A stretch of 64,000 nucleotides of DNA from Pseudoxanthomonas composti. Its GTDB lineage: Bacteria > Pseudomonadota > Gammaproteobacteria > Xanthomonadales > Xanthomonadaceae. This document shows, piece by piece, positions 7,145 through 16,253 of the stretch. Under the pieces are notes generated by a model. It saw only the letters and a program-made list of their open reading frames with translations. It had not been told where the DNA came from and searched no databases. Positions within the stretch are counted from its first letter, which is position 1. Every line of letters starts with the position of its first letter. A program made the position numbers and the translations under genes. The stretch spans positions 124,001-188,000 of the forward strand of contig NZ_SAWZ01000004.1 of NCBI RefSeq assembly GCF_004122095.1, in the 5' to 3' direction.

Positions 7145-10100
7145 GCGGCAGCCTCCGTGGCCCCGGCGAACAGTGCATCCAGGGCGTGGACCAGCCCCGG
7201 CGCGAAACGGTGCGCGTACACCCCGGGCGAATCGGCGCGGGTCGCGTCCAGGCCGCGGCAGAACAGATAGCGGATGCCGCCGAAGTCGCGCGCGTAGTCG
7301 TACGCCTGGCCCAGGCGGAAGCGCAGCCAGCGATGCAAGGCCAGGGTGTAGATCAGTGCCTGCAGGTCGTACTCGCTGTGCGCCATGGCCGCCTGCAGCG
7401 TGGCCGCGTCGTAGGTCGGCAGGCGGTTGGACTTGTAGTCCAGCACGTACCAGCGGCCCTCGTGCGTGTAGGTCAGGTCGATCAAGCCGGTCATCAGCCC
7501 TTCCAGCGTGCGCCGCAGGCCGAAGCCGCGACGCTCGCGCACCACCCCATGCGCGTGCAGCAGGGCCAGCAGCGCATCGATGTCGGTGGGCTGCAGGGCG
7601 AACTGGAACTCGATCTCCGCACGGCGCGCCTGCTCCGGCACCTGGCACAGGCGCACGCCCTCGGGCAGGACCACGGTGAGCGTCTGTCCGATCAGCGCGG
7701 TGAGGACCTGCACGCCTTCGTCCAGTTCGCCCGCGGCATAGCCGCCGCCCTTCAGCGCGGTCTCGATGATGGCGCGCTCACTGGCCGGTGCGGCATCGCC
7801 GGGGCGCCAGTCGCGCCAGGCGGCGAAGTCGCCGTCTTCCAGCGCCTGGTGCAGCACCACGCCGAAGCGGTTGCCGGCAAAGCGCGGGTCGAAGGCTTCG
7901 CCTGTGGGCGTGGCTGCGGGCGCTTCCGGTTCGTCGCTGCCGCCGGCCGCGGCCACGGTGGCGCGGGTGGACAGGTCGGCGCTGCCGCTGTCGGCATTGG
8001 CCAGCTGGGTGAAGCTGTAGACCCACCAGTCCGGCGCGATCTGCCGCTGCACGTGCCGCGCAGCGGGTGCCTGGCCTTCGCGCTGCGGCGGCAGCCACGG
8101 CGAGTCGGCCGGCAGCGTACGGTCGCGCACGATGCCGGCGGTTTCGGGCAGACCCTCGACCATCGGCCACAGCGCGCCCTGCCTGGCGTTGTAGAAATCG
8201 CCGGTGGCGATCCACAACGCGTGCTCGGCGCGGGTCAGGCCCACGTACAGCAGGCGCGCGTCCTCGGCGCGGTCGGCCAGTTGCCTGCGCTCGCAGGCGG
8301 TCTTCCAGCCGGAGGTGTCGGCCTGCAGGTTCCAGTGCAGCCAGCGCCGGCCGTCGTCGTCGGCCACCACGCAGCTGCGCTCGGGTCTGCGCGCGGTGCC
8401 GCCGATGCCGACGAAGGGCAGGAACACCAGCGGATACTCCAGGCCCTTGGACTTGTGCAGGGTGACGATCTGCACGCGGCGGGCATCGGACTCCAGCCGC
8501 AGCAGCTGGGTTTCGTCGCTGGCATCGGCCTGGGCGATGCGCTGGCCCAGCCAGTCGACCAGGCCCTGCAGGCCCAGCGCGCGCGTGTCGGCTTCCTGCA
8601 GCAGCTCGCCCAGTTGCAGGTAGTTGGTCAGCCGGCGCTCGCCATCGAGCAGGCCCAGCAGCCGCTCGGCGTTGTCGGCGCACAGGTCCGAGACCAATGC
8701 CAGCGGCCCGCCGCGCTGGCAGCGCTCGCGCCAGGCCAGGGCCCTGCCCTGCCATTGCGCGTGGGCCGCGCCCTCGGTGTCCAGCGCAGCGATGCCGCCC
8801 GCATCCACGCCCAGCAGCACGGTGGCCAGGGCGGCGCGCAGGCGGGCATCGTCGGCGCTGTGCAGCAGGGCCAGCAGCAAGGTGAGCAGCTCGCGCGCCT
8901 CGGCGGTGGCGAACAGGCTCTGCTGGCCGGCAGCCACCGCGGCGATGCCGACCTCGGCCAGGGCGCGCTGGATGCGCGTGGCTTCCTTGTGGGTCCGCAC
9001 CAGCACGGCGATATCGCCCGGCTGCACCGGCTTGTCGCCGAGCAGGGCATCGCCGGTGCGCGCATCGCTCAGCACGCCGTGGATGGCGGCCACACAGGCC
9101 TGGGTGGCCAGCTCGCGCGAGCGCTGCGCGCTGTGCGGCTTGCGCTTGCCCTTCTCGTCCGCCGGCGGCTCCGGGGCCTGCCACAGCGTCAGCGCCGGGG
9201 CATCGGTGCCCGCGCGTTGGTAGTCGGCATCCACGCGCTGGGTGCCGGGCAGGACCGGGTGGAAGCGGATCCTGTCATCGACGAAGGCGGCATCGCCGGC
9301 CTGTGCGTACAGCGCCTGGATCGCCGCCAGCACCGCCGGGCGCGAGCGGAAGTTGCGGTCCAGCGGCGGTGCGGCCTGCGCGTGTCGCGCCGCCTGCAGG
9401 TAGGTCTGCACGTCGCCGCCGCGAAAGCCGTAGATCGCCTGCTTGGGGTCGCCGATGAGGAACAGCGCCGGGGCCAACGCCGCGGCCCGTGTTTCCTCCG
9501 AGTCGCCGAACACGGTGCGGAAGATGTCCCATTGGCGCGCGTCGGTGTCCTGGAACTCGTCCACCAGCGCGATGGCGTACTGCGCGCGCAGCCGCTGCAC
9601 CAGCGCCGCCGCGTGCGGGCCGCGCAAGGCCTGGGCCACGCCGTCGATCAGATCGTCGTAGGTCTGCACGCGCAGCTGCTGCTTGCGCCGGGCCAACCGC
9701 ACGCGCGCCTCGTCGCGGATGCGGTGCAGCAGGCGCACGCGTTCGCGCTCCTGCGCCTGGGACAGGTCCTGGCTCGCAGCCAGGTAAGAGGAAATCAGCG
9801 CGCACAGTGGCGAGGCGGGCGTCTGCTTGCCCTTGTTGGTCTTCGCTTCCAGGGCGTCGGACGACAGCAGCGGCAACTTGGGGTGCGCGGGCGCGCCCCA
9901 GTCGCCTGCGGCGCACCACTGCGCCAGGTCGCGCCACAGGTCCTGGATCCATTCGGCCTTGTAGCTTTGGCCGTTGAGCTGCTTGTTCTCCACCGCGTCC
10001 AGCAGCGCGGCGCGAAAGCTGTCGCCATGTGCGGCCAAGCCCTCGGCCAGGGCCTGGCCTGCGCGGTGCAGCTCGGCTTCGATGCGGTCTGTACGCTCTG

Positions 10101-10986
10101 CTTCGGTGGGGCGCGGCGGCAGCAGGTCGGGCTGACGGATCAGTTCGCCCAGATCCCGCGCCAGCGCCTCCGGGCCGCGCGGCCACAGCGACATCAGCAG
10201 GGGCGCCCACTGCGCATCGGCCGCGGTGCTGCGCCACAGGTCGGCCGCCAGTTGCTCGCGCAGGTCGCGGTCGTTGGCCAGCAGCTCGGGCGGGGCGAAG
10301 GTCTGCCCGCTTTCCAGCGCATGCTCGCGCAGCACCCGCGCGCAAAACCCGTGGATGGTGAAGATGGCGGCCAGGTCGATCTCATCGGCTGCCTGCTGCA
10401 GCCGCTGCCGGAGCTGGTGGGGCGTTTCCGCGCCGGAGGCCAGGTGCGCGGCGATGATGGCGCGGCTGAGCTGGGCATCGGGTGCGTCATGACGCGAAGA
10501 CTGTTGGCCCTGCCCCGCCGACGGCGGCGGGGCCTGTGACAGCGGCTCCTGCGAGAGCTGCGCTTGGAAGCGATTCCCGTGTGGGAGCCGATGCATCGGC
10601 GAAGGGCTTTCCCCTCGGACCTGATGGTGGAACAGCCCGGCTGCATCAACTTGATCTCCCAAGTCTCCAACATCGCCTGCAAGCCGCTTTGCCGATGAAT
10701 CGGCTCCCACAGGTGTTCCCGCTGCCGCTGTCTCCGCCGCCATCCCCATGGCCTCGGGCACCAGCGAGGCGGCAAGCGCCAGGCGCTCGCGGATGCGCTT
10801 GCGCAGTTCCTGGGTGGCCGCCTCGGTGAAGGTGACAGCCAGGATCTGGCCGATGCGCAGGCGTTGCTCGACCACCAGCCGGGTTACCAGGGTGGCCAGG
10901 GTGAAGGTCTTGCCGGTGCCGGCGCTGGCCTCGATCAGGTGGGTGCCGGTCAGCGGCAGGGTGAGGAAGGGATCGACCGGCGTCAT
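7141..10986 (-). CDS. recB: Exodeoxyribonuclease V (RecBCD) subunit beta, with an in-frame palindromic insert
   Basis: RecB is the 3'-5' helicase-nuclease of RecBCD, acting at double-strand ends. The product has 1281 residues against about 1180 in E. coli. The N-terminus has Walker A (EASAGTGKTFT, about 19-29). UvrD-type motifs follow: VDEFQDTDARQWDIF, GDPKQAIYGFRGGD and VTLHKSKGLEYPLVFLP. The C-terminal nuclease retains GVVLHQALEDGDF, GLIDLTYT and the catalytic LDYKSNRL. Residues about 92-136, early in the helicase domain, come from a REP-type palindrome and resemble nothing in normal RecB. The gene lies between recC and recD with ATGA overlaps on both sides. Confidence 0.96.
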   Translation of the reverse strand: MTPVDPFLTLPLTGTHLIEASAGTGKTFTLATLVTRLVVEQRLRIGQILAVTFTEAATQELRKRIRERLALAASLVPEAMGMAAETAAAGTPVGADSSAKRLAGDVGDLGDQVDAAGLFHHQVRGESPSPMHRLPHGNRFQAQLSQEPLSQAPPPSAGQGQQSSRHDAPDAQLSRAIIAAHLASGAETPHQLRQRLQQAADEIDLAAIFTIHGFCARVLREHALESGQTFAPPELLANDRDLREQLAADLWRSTAADAQWAPLLMSLWPRGPEALARDLGELIRQPDLLPPRPTEAERTDRIEAELHRAGQALAEGLAAHGDSFRAALLDAVENKQLNGQSYKAEWIQDLWRDLAQWCAAGDWGAPAHPKLPLLSSDALEAKTNKGKQTPASPLCALISSYLAASQDLSQAQERERVRLLHRIRDEARVRLARRKQQLRVQTYDDLIDGVAQALRGPHAAALVQRLRAQYAIALVDEFQDTDARQWDIFRTVFGDSEETRAAALAPALFLIGDPKQAIYGFRGGDVQTYLQAARHAQAAPPLDRNFRSRPAVLAAIQALYAQAGDAAFVDDRIRFHPVLPGTQRVDADYQRAGTDAPALTLWQAPEPPADEKGKRKPHSAQRSRELATQACVAAIHGVLSDARTGDALLGDKPVQPGDIAVLVRTHKEATRIQRALAEVGIAAVAAGQQSLFATAEARELLTLLLALLHSADDARLRAALATVLLGVDAGGIAALDTEGAAHAQWQGRALAWRERCQRGGPLALVSDLCADNAERLLGLLDGERRLTNYLQLGELLQEADTRALGLQGLVDWLGQRIAQADASDETQLLRLESDARRVQIVTLHKSKGLEYPLVFLPFVGIGGTARRPERSCVVADDDGRRWLHWNLQADTSGWKTACERRQLADRAEDARLLYVGLTRAEHALWIATGDFYNARQGALWPMVEGLPETAGIVRDRTLPADSPWLPPQREGQAPAARHVQRQIAPDWWVYSFTQLANADSGSADLSTRATVAAAGGSDEPEAPAATPTGEAFDPRFAGNRFGVVLHQALEDGDFAAWRDWRPGDAAPASERAIIETALKGGGYAAGELDEGVQVLTALIGQTLTVVLPEGVRLCQVPEQARRAEIEFQFALQPTDIDALLALLHAHGVVRERRGFGLRRTLEGLMTGLIDLTYTHEGRWYVLDYKSNRLPTYDAATLQAAMAHSEYDLQALIYTLALHRWLRFRLGQAYDYARDFGGIRYLFCRGLDATRADSPGVYAHRFAPGLVHALDALFAGATEAAA
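10580..10711. repeat. REP-type palindromic element inside recB
   Basis: The left arm (10580-10610) begins TGTGGGAGCCGATGCATCGG and the right arm (10681-10711) ends GATGAATCGGCTCCCACA. They are near-perfect inverted copies around about 70 bp. The same arms occur in intergenic elements at 24595 and 63213. The span is exactly 132 bp (44 codons), so the recB frame is preserved. Confidence 0.88.
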
Positions 10987-13900
10987 GCCTCGGCCTCGGT
11001 GTCGGCCTCAACGAAGAACGCGTGCGCATCGCCAAGGCCGGGGTGGATCACACCATGTTCGACCGCGTGGAAGATGGCCAGGCTGGTCTCGGCGAAGCGG
11101 CGCAGCAGCGCCGCATCGGCAAAGGGGTCGCACCCGCGCAGCGCCAGCTGGTAGGCCTCGCCATTGCCTTCGCCCCAGGTGTGGTCGCTGCCGCGCCAGC
11201 GGGCCGCGGCCGCCTTGACGGCCTTGTGCGGGTCCTCGGCGCTGAAGAACTCCCAGCCGCTGTACGGGCCGAACGGCAACGGCGCCTGCAGGCCCTCGGC
11301 GCGCAGGGACAGCAGGCGCCGCAACGCGGCCCTGGCCGAGGCCGGATCGATGGGCGCGCGCTCGAACGGGCCGACGCCGGCCTGGGCCTCATGGAAGCGC
11401 ACCAGCGGCAGGTCCAGCCCGGCGGCGCTGGCCACCAGCCAGTCCAGGCCCTGGCGGATCGCGGCTGGGCCGTTCATCGCGCCCAGTCGCACGTGGGCCA
11501 GGCCCTGGTCGTAGAGGCCCTCCAGACGGCCATGCAGGCGCAGGCCGTCCAGGTCGATTTCCACCCGCTGCGTGCCGCGTTCGGCCTGGCCGCGCCACTG
11601 GTCGAACGCCAGCGCATACGGCCGCAATTGCGCGACCAGCGCGGCGAGCTGGCGATGGCCCAGCGGGCCGGAGGGCAACAGCGCACGGGCGCGCAGCTTG
11701 TCGTACAGGTCCTGCTCGCGCCCCTGCAGCAGTGCCTCGAACACCTGCTGTTGCAGCAGCGCCTTCTGCAGGCCGCGACCCGGCGCCAGCAGCGGCTCCA
11801 CGTCCTCGCCCAGATCGCTGGCATCGGCCAGGCGCAGGTCCAGGCGCTGGCGCAGGAACTGCTCGGCCGGCGCGCTGAAAAAGCGCCGCAGCGCATCGAG
11901 GGAAAGCGCGTCCTCCTCGACGGTGCGGGCCGGCAGCGGCGCCGTCACCCACGGCGCCAGCGGCGCCCGCGTCCCGCCGATGCGCACCGAAGCCGGCTGC
12001 CACTGCGTGCGATAACTGAAGCGGCGCGGGTCGCCTTCGGCGCCGAAGGCGGCCGGCGCGAACGGCTGCAGCGCGTGGTGCACGGTCAGCGCCTTGGCCG
12101 CGGCGGCGGCATCGGCATGGTGGGCGGCCGCCTCGCCGATCAGCTCGGTCACCAGCACCGAGGGTTCGCGCACGCTGCCATCGCGCGCGTCGGCACCGAG
12201 GTAGCTGACGTAGAACACGTCCTGCGCCGAGGCGAACAGCTGCAGGAACAGGAAGCGGTCGTCCTCGCGGGTGGAACGGTCGCCGTAACGGCGCTTGTGG
12301 GTCCCCAGCTCGGCGGTGAGCTGGTTCAGGCCCGCGGCCGGGTCGCGTCGCGGAAAGTCGCCATCGTTCATGCCCAGCAGGCAGATCACGCGGAACGGCA
12401 GCAGGCGCATGGGCACCATGCGGCCCACGCTCAGGCCACCGGTCAGCAGCGGGGCGCGCGTGTCGGCCTCGGCCAGCACGCTGGCGAAATGCGTGCGCAC
12501 CACCTCGGCCGGCACGGCGGCCTGGAAGCCGGCGCGCTCGGCCTCGCGGGCGAAGTCGTCGACCAGCTTGCGCAGGCGATCCAGCGCGCGCTGCGTGGCC
12601 GCGGCGGCGGGGGTTTCCGGCAGCAGCGCATCGAGCAGGGCCAACAGGCGCTCGCGCCACTGCGCGGGAGTCAGCGCCTGGTCCAGCCGGCGCTGGCTGC
12701 CGGCCAGCACGTGCAGCAGGCGGATCAGCGCGTCCAGCGCCTCCAGCGCACCGCCTTCCAGCGCATCGAAGGGGGCGACACCGGCGATGTCCTCGCTGCT
12801 GCCGCTGGCGTGGCCCAGCAGCAGGCGGTCCAGCGCGAAGGCCCAGGTGTAGGCGTCGTCGTGCGGGGCGCCATGCTGGGCGCGATGGGCAGCATCCAGC
12901 CCCCAGCGCGCGCCGGCGGCCTGCAGCCAGCCGTGCAGGCGCTCGAAGGCCGCCGCATCCAGCCCGGCGGCCTCCGCCAGCGGCGGACTGGCCAGCAGGT
13001 CCAGGATCTCGTTGAGGCCGAAACGCGAGACCGGCAGGTTCAACAGCCGCACGAACACCTCGGCCAGCGGCTCGCCTGCCAGCGGGCTGGTATCGGCCAG
13101 CGCATAGGGAATGCGCGAGGGAAAACCGGGGTCAGAGTGCAGTTTCCCCAGGCTCGTGGGCACACCTGTGGCAATGGAGGGGAAACTGCACTCTGACCCC
13201 GGTTTTCCCGCTGACCCCGGTTTTGCCCCCGGTTTGTCGGCGCCGAACACCGCTTCCAGATAGGGGATGTAAGGGTCGATGTCCGGCGCCAGCACCGCGA
13301 TCTGCCGCGGCTGCAGCGGCGGGTCGAAGCGCGGATCTTCCAGCAGGGCGCGCAGCTGGTCGTGCAGCACCTGCAGCTCACGCAGGCGGGTATGGCAGGC
13401 ATGCACCTGCAGGCTGGGGTCGGTGCGGTCCAGCGCGGCCAGCGGCGCAGGCACGGGCGGGCGCCTGCGGTGGAACAGATCGCTCTGCAGCCGCTTGAGC
13501 AGGCTGTCGCCCAGCCCGCCCTGGCGCAGTGGGCGTTGGCCCGACCCCAGCGGGTCGGCATAGACGTCGATCTCCGCGCTGGGGTGCGCCACCTCGTAGC
13601 TGCCCAGCATCGCCATGAAGTCGCGCCCGGCCGCGCCCCAGGCCTGCAGCAGGCGGTTGTCGCCGGCATCGAACAGGCTCTCGTCGACCAGGTCATCGGC
13701 GCGCGCGCGACGGCGCGGGCCCAGGGTCTGCAGATCGCCCCAATAGCCCTGCGCCGGGGTGGGCAGGTAGAAGTGCAACGTGCCCACCCGCGCCTGGGTG
13801 GCCAGCACCCGCAGCACGTCGGGCGAGACATTGAGCGTGGCGAAGGCGAACACGCGCCTGGGCAAGCCCTGCGGCAGCGCGTCTGCCTGCCCGGAGAAGC

Positions 13901-14462
13901 GATCCAGGTAGGCCTGGATGCGGCGGGCGCGGTACGCGCGGCCGGTCGCCAGATGGCGCCACAGCACCGCCTGCGGATCGTTCGGCGCCGCGCCGGCTTC
14001 CCAGCGCAGCAGCCAGTCGCGGCGCCAGGCCTGGTACTTCTCGAACACGCCGGCCAGCTCGCCAGCCAGCGCCCAGGGCTTGAGCGCATCCTCATCCTGC
14101 AGGTAGGTGCGCACCGCAGCCAGCGCCGGGTCGGACAGCACGGCCGGGTCGGTCAGGGCGGCGTACAGATGCCAACGCAGGCTGGCCGCATCCAGCTCAT
14201 CCTGTGCCGGCCCCAGGTTCGCCTCCAGCGCGCGGGCGACGAACTCGCCGGGGGTGAGGAACTCCAGGTTGGCGGCCACCCCATGCTCGGCCGCCAGCGT
14301 GGCCTGCAGCCAGCGGCGCATGGCCACCTGCGGGATCAGCACCACCTCCGGTGTCAGGATCGACTGCCCCGGCACCGGCTGGCGCAGCTCATGGGCCAGC
14401 AGCCCGGCCAGCAGTTCCAGCGCATTGGAGGGGTAAAGACGGAAATCAGGCGCTGGCGGCAT
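10983..14462 (-). CDS. recC: Exodeoxyribonuclease V (RecBCD) subunit gamma, with an in-frame inverted-repeat insert
   Basis: RecC holds the complex together and recognises Chi. The 1159-residue product (E. coli about 1122) begins MPPAPDFRLYPSNALELLAG and has RecC landmarks such as IPQVAMRRWLQATLAAEHGV, ICLLGMNDGDFPRRDPA and the C-terminal GWEFFSAEDPHKAVKAAAARWRG. About 40 residues near 408-448 interrupt the conserved run PYLEAVFGAD...RIPYALADTSPLAGEPLAEV and derive from a perfect 31-bp inverted repeat. The start at 14462 is chosen because upstream codons lack RecC similarity; the ribosome site is weak. It is the first gene of the recCBD operon, and its stop overlaps the recB start. Confidence 0.95.
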   Translation of the reverse strand: MPPAPDFRLYPSNALELLAGLLAHELRQPVPGQSILTPEVVLIPQVAMRRWLQATLAAEHGVAANLEFLTPGEFVARALEANLGPAQDELDAASLRWHLYAALTDPAVLSDPALAAVRTYLQDEDALKPWALAGELAGVFEKYQAWRRDWLLRWEAGAAPNDPQAVLWRHLATGRAYRARRIQAYLDRFSGQADALPQGLPRRVFAFATLNVSPDVLRVLATQARVGTLHFYLPTPAQGYWGDLQTLGPRRRARADDLVDESLFDAGDNRLLQAWGAAGRDFMAMLGSYEVAHPSAEIDVYADPLGSGQRPLRQGGLGDSLLKRLQSDLFHRRRPPVPAPLAALDRTDPSLQVHACHTRLRELQVLHDQLRALLEDPRFDPPLQPRQIAVLAPDIDPYIPYLEAVFGADKPGAKPGSAGKPGSECSFPSIATGVPTSLGKLHSDPGFPSRIPYALADTSPLAGEPLAEVFVRLLNLPVSRFGLNEILDLLASPPLAEAAGLDAAAFERLHGWLQAAGARWGLDAAHRAQHGAPHDDAYTWAFALDRLLLGHASGSSEDIAGVAPFDALEGGALEALDALIRLLHVLAGSQRRLDQALTPAQWRERLLALLDALLPETPAAAATQRALDRLRKLVDDFAREAERAGFQAAVPAEVVRTHFASVLAEADTRAPLLTGGLSVGRMVPMRLLPFRVICLLGMNDGDFPRRDPAAGLNQLTAELGTHKRRYGDRSTREDDRFLFLQLFASAQDVFYVSYLGADARDGSVREPSVLVTELIGEAAAHHADAAAAAKALTVHHALQPFAPAAFGAEGDPRRFSYRTQWQPASVRIGGTRAPLAPWVTAPLPARTVEEDALSLDALRRFFSAPAEQFLRQRLDLRLADASDLGEDVEPLLAPGRGLQKALLQQQVFEALLQGREQDLYDKLRARALLPSGPLGHRQLAALVAQLRPYALAFDQWRGQAERGTQRVEIDLDGLRLHGRLEGLYDQGLAHVRLGAMNGPAAIRQGLDWLVASAAGLDLPLVRFHEAQAGVGPFERAPIDPASARAALRRLLSLRAEGLQAPLPFGPYSGWEFFSAEDPHKAVKAAAARWRGSDHTWGEGNGEAYQLALRGCDPFADAALLRRFAETSLAIFHAVEHGVIHPGLGDAHAFFVEADTEAEA
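13119..13209. repeat. Perfect 31-bp inverted repeat inside recC
   Basis: Arms 13119-13149 and 13179-13209 are exact reverse complements, starting GGGAAAACCGGGGTCAGAGT, with a 29-bp loop. Partial copies of the arm (CTGACCCCGGTTTT) follow at about 13211-13235. The GGGGTCAGAGTGCAGTTTCC core resembles dispersed repeats known from many proteobacterial genomes. The recC frame remains open through it. Confidence 0.9.
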
Positions 14463-14702
14463 GCGACCATCTTGCCGCAGGCGGCGCTCACCGCGTGAGA
14501 CTCGGGCAGGCGGCCACGATGACGGAGTCGCGTCCAGACGAGACAATGGCGCCGGTCTGAACCGCATCGTTTCAACGGCAGCCACCACAATGGCGCCGTA
14601 TCGCGCGACAATACTGCACCTGCGAGTACGGTTTTATTCAGGCGCCAGCGCCGAAGCTACCGCGTTGATGTTTCGTTAACGACTTTCCGACACCTGGTCG
14701 AC

Positions 14703-15497
14703 ATGTCCCTTGAGCAAACGCCCGCCGTCCATCTGGATGCCCTGCGCCTCGTGCGCGGCGGACGCACGATCCTGCGCGAGGTCGACCTACGCGTGCCTCG
14801 CGGCAGCATCACCGCGGTGCTGGGCCCCTCGGGCAGCGGCAAATCGACCCTGTTGGCCGCGCTAACGGGCGAGCTGGTGCCGGCGGCGGGTAAGGTGGAG
14901 CTGTTCGGCCAGCCGGTACCGCGCTCCAGCCGGGCGCTGCTGGAGATGCGCAAGGGCGTGGGCGTGCTGCTGCAGGGCAATGGCCTGCTGACCGACCTGA
15001 CCGTGGGCGAGAACGTGGCCCTGCCGCTGCGGGCGCACACCCGGCTGCCGGCCGCGCTGATCGAGCGCCTGGTGGCCTTCAAGCTCAATGCAGTGGGCCT
15101 GCGCACGGCAGCGGACCTGTACCCGCGCGAGCTGTCCGGCGGCATGGCCCGGCGCGTAGCGCTGGCCCGGGCGCTGGCGCTGGACCCGCCGCTGATGATC
15201 TACGACGAGCCGCTGACCGGGCTGGACCCGATCGCCTCGGGCGTGATCATGAGCCTGATCCAGCGGCTGAATCACAGCCTGGGCATGACCAGCATCATCG
15301 TCAGCCACCATGTCCACGAGACCCTGCCGGTGTGCGACCAGGCGCTGGTGATCGCCAACGGCGCGCTGGTGTTCTCCGGCACGCCGGCGCAGCTGCAGGC
15401 CAGCGACGACCCGCTGGTGCAGCAGTTCCTGCATGGCCGCCCCGATGGCCCGATCGCCTTCGATACGGCCGCCACCCGCAGGACGGAGGCCGCCTGA
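14703..15497 (+). CDS. mlaF: Phospholipid ABC transporter ATP-binding protein MlaF
   Basis: MlaF is the ATPase of the MlaFEDB complex, which moves phospholipids between the inner membrane and the periplasmic carrier MlaC. The 264-residue protein has Walker A GPSGSGKST (41-49), Q-loop Gln92, signature LSGGM (145-149), Walker B ending in Asp169-Glu170, and the H-loop in IIVSHHVHE. Length and motifs are normal for the Mkl/MlaF subgroup. It opens the operon mlaF-E-D-C-B-A, divergent from recC. The stop shares one base with the mlaE start. Confidence 0.96.
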   Translation: MSLEQTPAVHLDALRLVRGGRTILREVDLRVPRGSITAVLGPSGSGKSTLLAALTGELVPAAGKVELFGQPVPRSSRALLEMRKGVGVLLQGNGLLTDLTVGENVALPLRAHTRLPAALIERLVAFKLNAVGLRTAADLYPRELSGGMARRVALARALALDPPLMIYDEPLTGLDPIASGVIMSLIQRLNHSLGMTSIIVSHHVHETLPVCDQALVIANGALVFSGTPAQLQASDDPLVQQFLHGRPDGPIAFDTAATRRTEAA

Positions 15498-16249
15498 TGG
15501 CCATGACCGATTCGATCCGCTCGCTGGGCGCGGCCGGGCTGTTCTCGCTGTCGGTGCTGCGCGCCTCGGTGCCCACCCGCGACTTCTGGGCCGAGCTGAC
15601 GCGCGAGATCTACAAGATCGGCGCGCGTTCGCTGCCGATCATCGCCGTGGGCGGGGCCTTCGTGGGCCTGGTGCTGACCCTGCAGGGCTATCGCACGCTG
15701 ACCACCTTCGGCGCCTCCGACGCGCTGTCCACCCTGCTGGGCCTGTCGCTGTACCGCGAGCTCGGCCCGGTGCTGACCGCGCTGCTGTTCGTCGGCCGCG
15801 CCGGCAGCTCCATCGCCGCCGAACTGGGCCTGATGCGCGCCACCGACCAGATCAAGGCGCTGGAACTGATGGCCATCGACCCGGTGGCCAAGGCCGTGGC
15901 CCCGCGCTTCTGGGCCGCGGTGCTGACCGTGCCGCTGCTGACCGGCTTCTTCTGCTCGCTGGCCATTAGCGCCAGCTACTTCGAGGCCGTACACGTGCTG
16001 GGCCTGGACAATGGCGTGTTCTGGTCGGCGCTGCAGGGCAGCGTGGACGTCTGGGACGACTTTGGCGTGGCCTTGCTGAAGTCGGCCGTGTTCGGTGGCG
16101 TCAGCGCGCTGGTCGCTTCCTATGTGGGCTTCAATGCCGAGCCCACCATCGAGGGCACCTCGGTGGCCACCACCCGCGCGGTGGTGAATGCCTCGCTGCT
16201 GGTGCTGATGTTCAATTTCGTGCTGTCCGCCCTGCTTTTCAGGAGTTGA
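15497..16249 (+). CDS. mlaE: Phospholipid ABC transporter permease MlaE
   Basis: This 250-residue inner-membrane permease of the Mla system has about five to six hydrophobic segments and the family signatures YRELGPVLTALLFVGRAGSS and ATDQIKALELMAIDP. The start ATG overlaps the mlaF stop by one base, so translation is probably coupled; a second Met lies two codons in. A much longer upstream frame is only an overlap with mlaF. It pairs with MlaF below and MlaD above in the complex. Confidence 0.96.
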   Translation: MAMTDSIRSLGAAGLFSLSVLRASVPTRDFWAELTREIYKIGARSLPIIAVGGAFVGLVLTLQGYRTLTTFGASDALSTLLGLSLYRELGPVLTALLFVGRAGSSIAAELGLMRATDQIKALELMAIDPVAKAVAPRFWAAVLTVPLLTGFFCSLAISASYFEAVHVLGLDNGVFWSALQGSVDVWDDFGVALLKSAVFGGVSALVASYVGFNAEPTIEGTSVATTRAVVNASLLVLMFNFVLSALLFRS

Positions 16250-16253
16250 TCCC

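Noticed and set aside
6643-10539. Plus-strand open frame of about 1300 codons across recD and recB
   Set aside because: Antisense shadow with Arg/Gln/Ala/Gly-rich composition and no domain, against clear recB and recD motifs on the minus strand.
11022-14498. Plus-strand open frames opposite recC
   Set aside because: Same composition artefact; no start signals or motifs.
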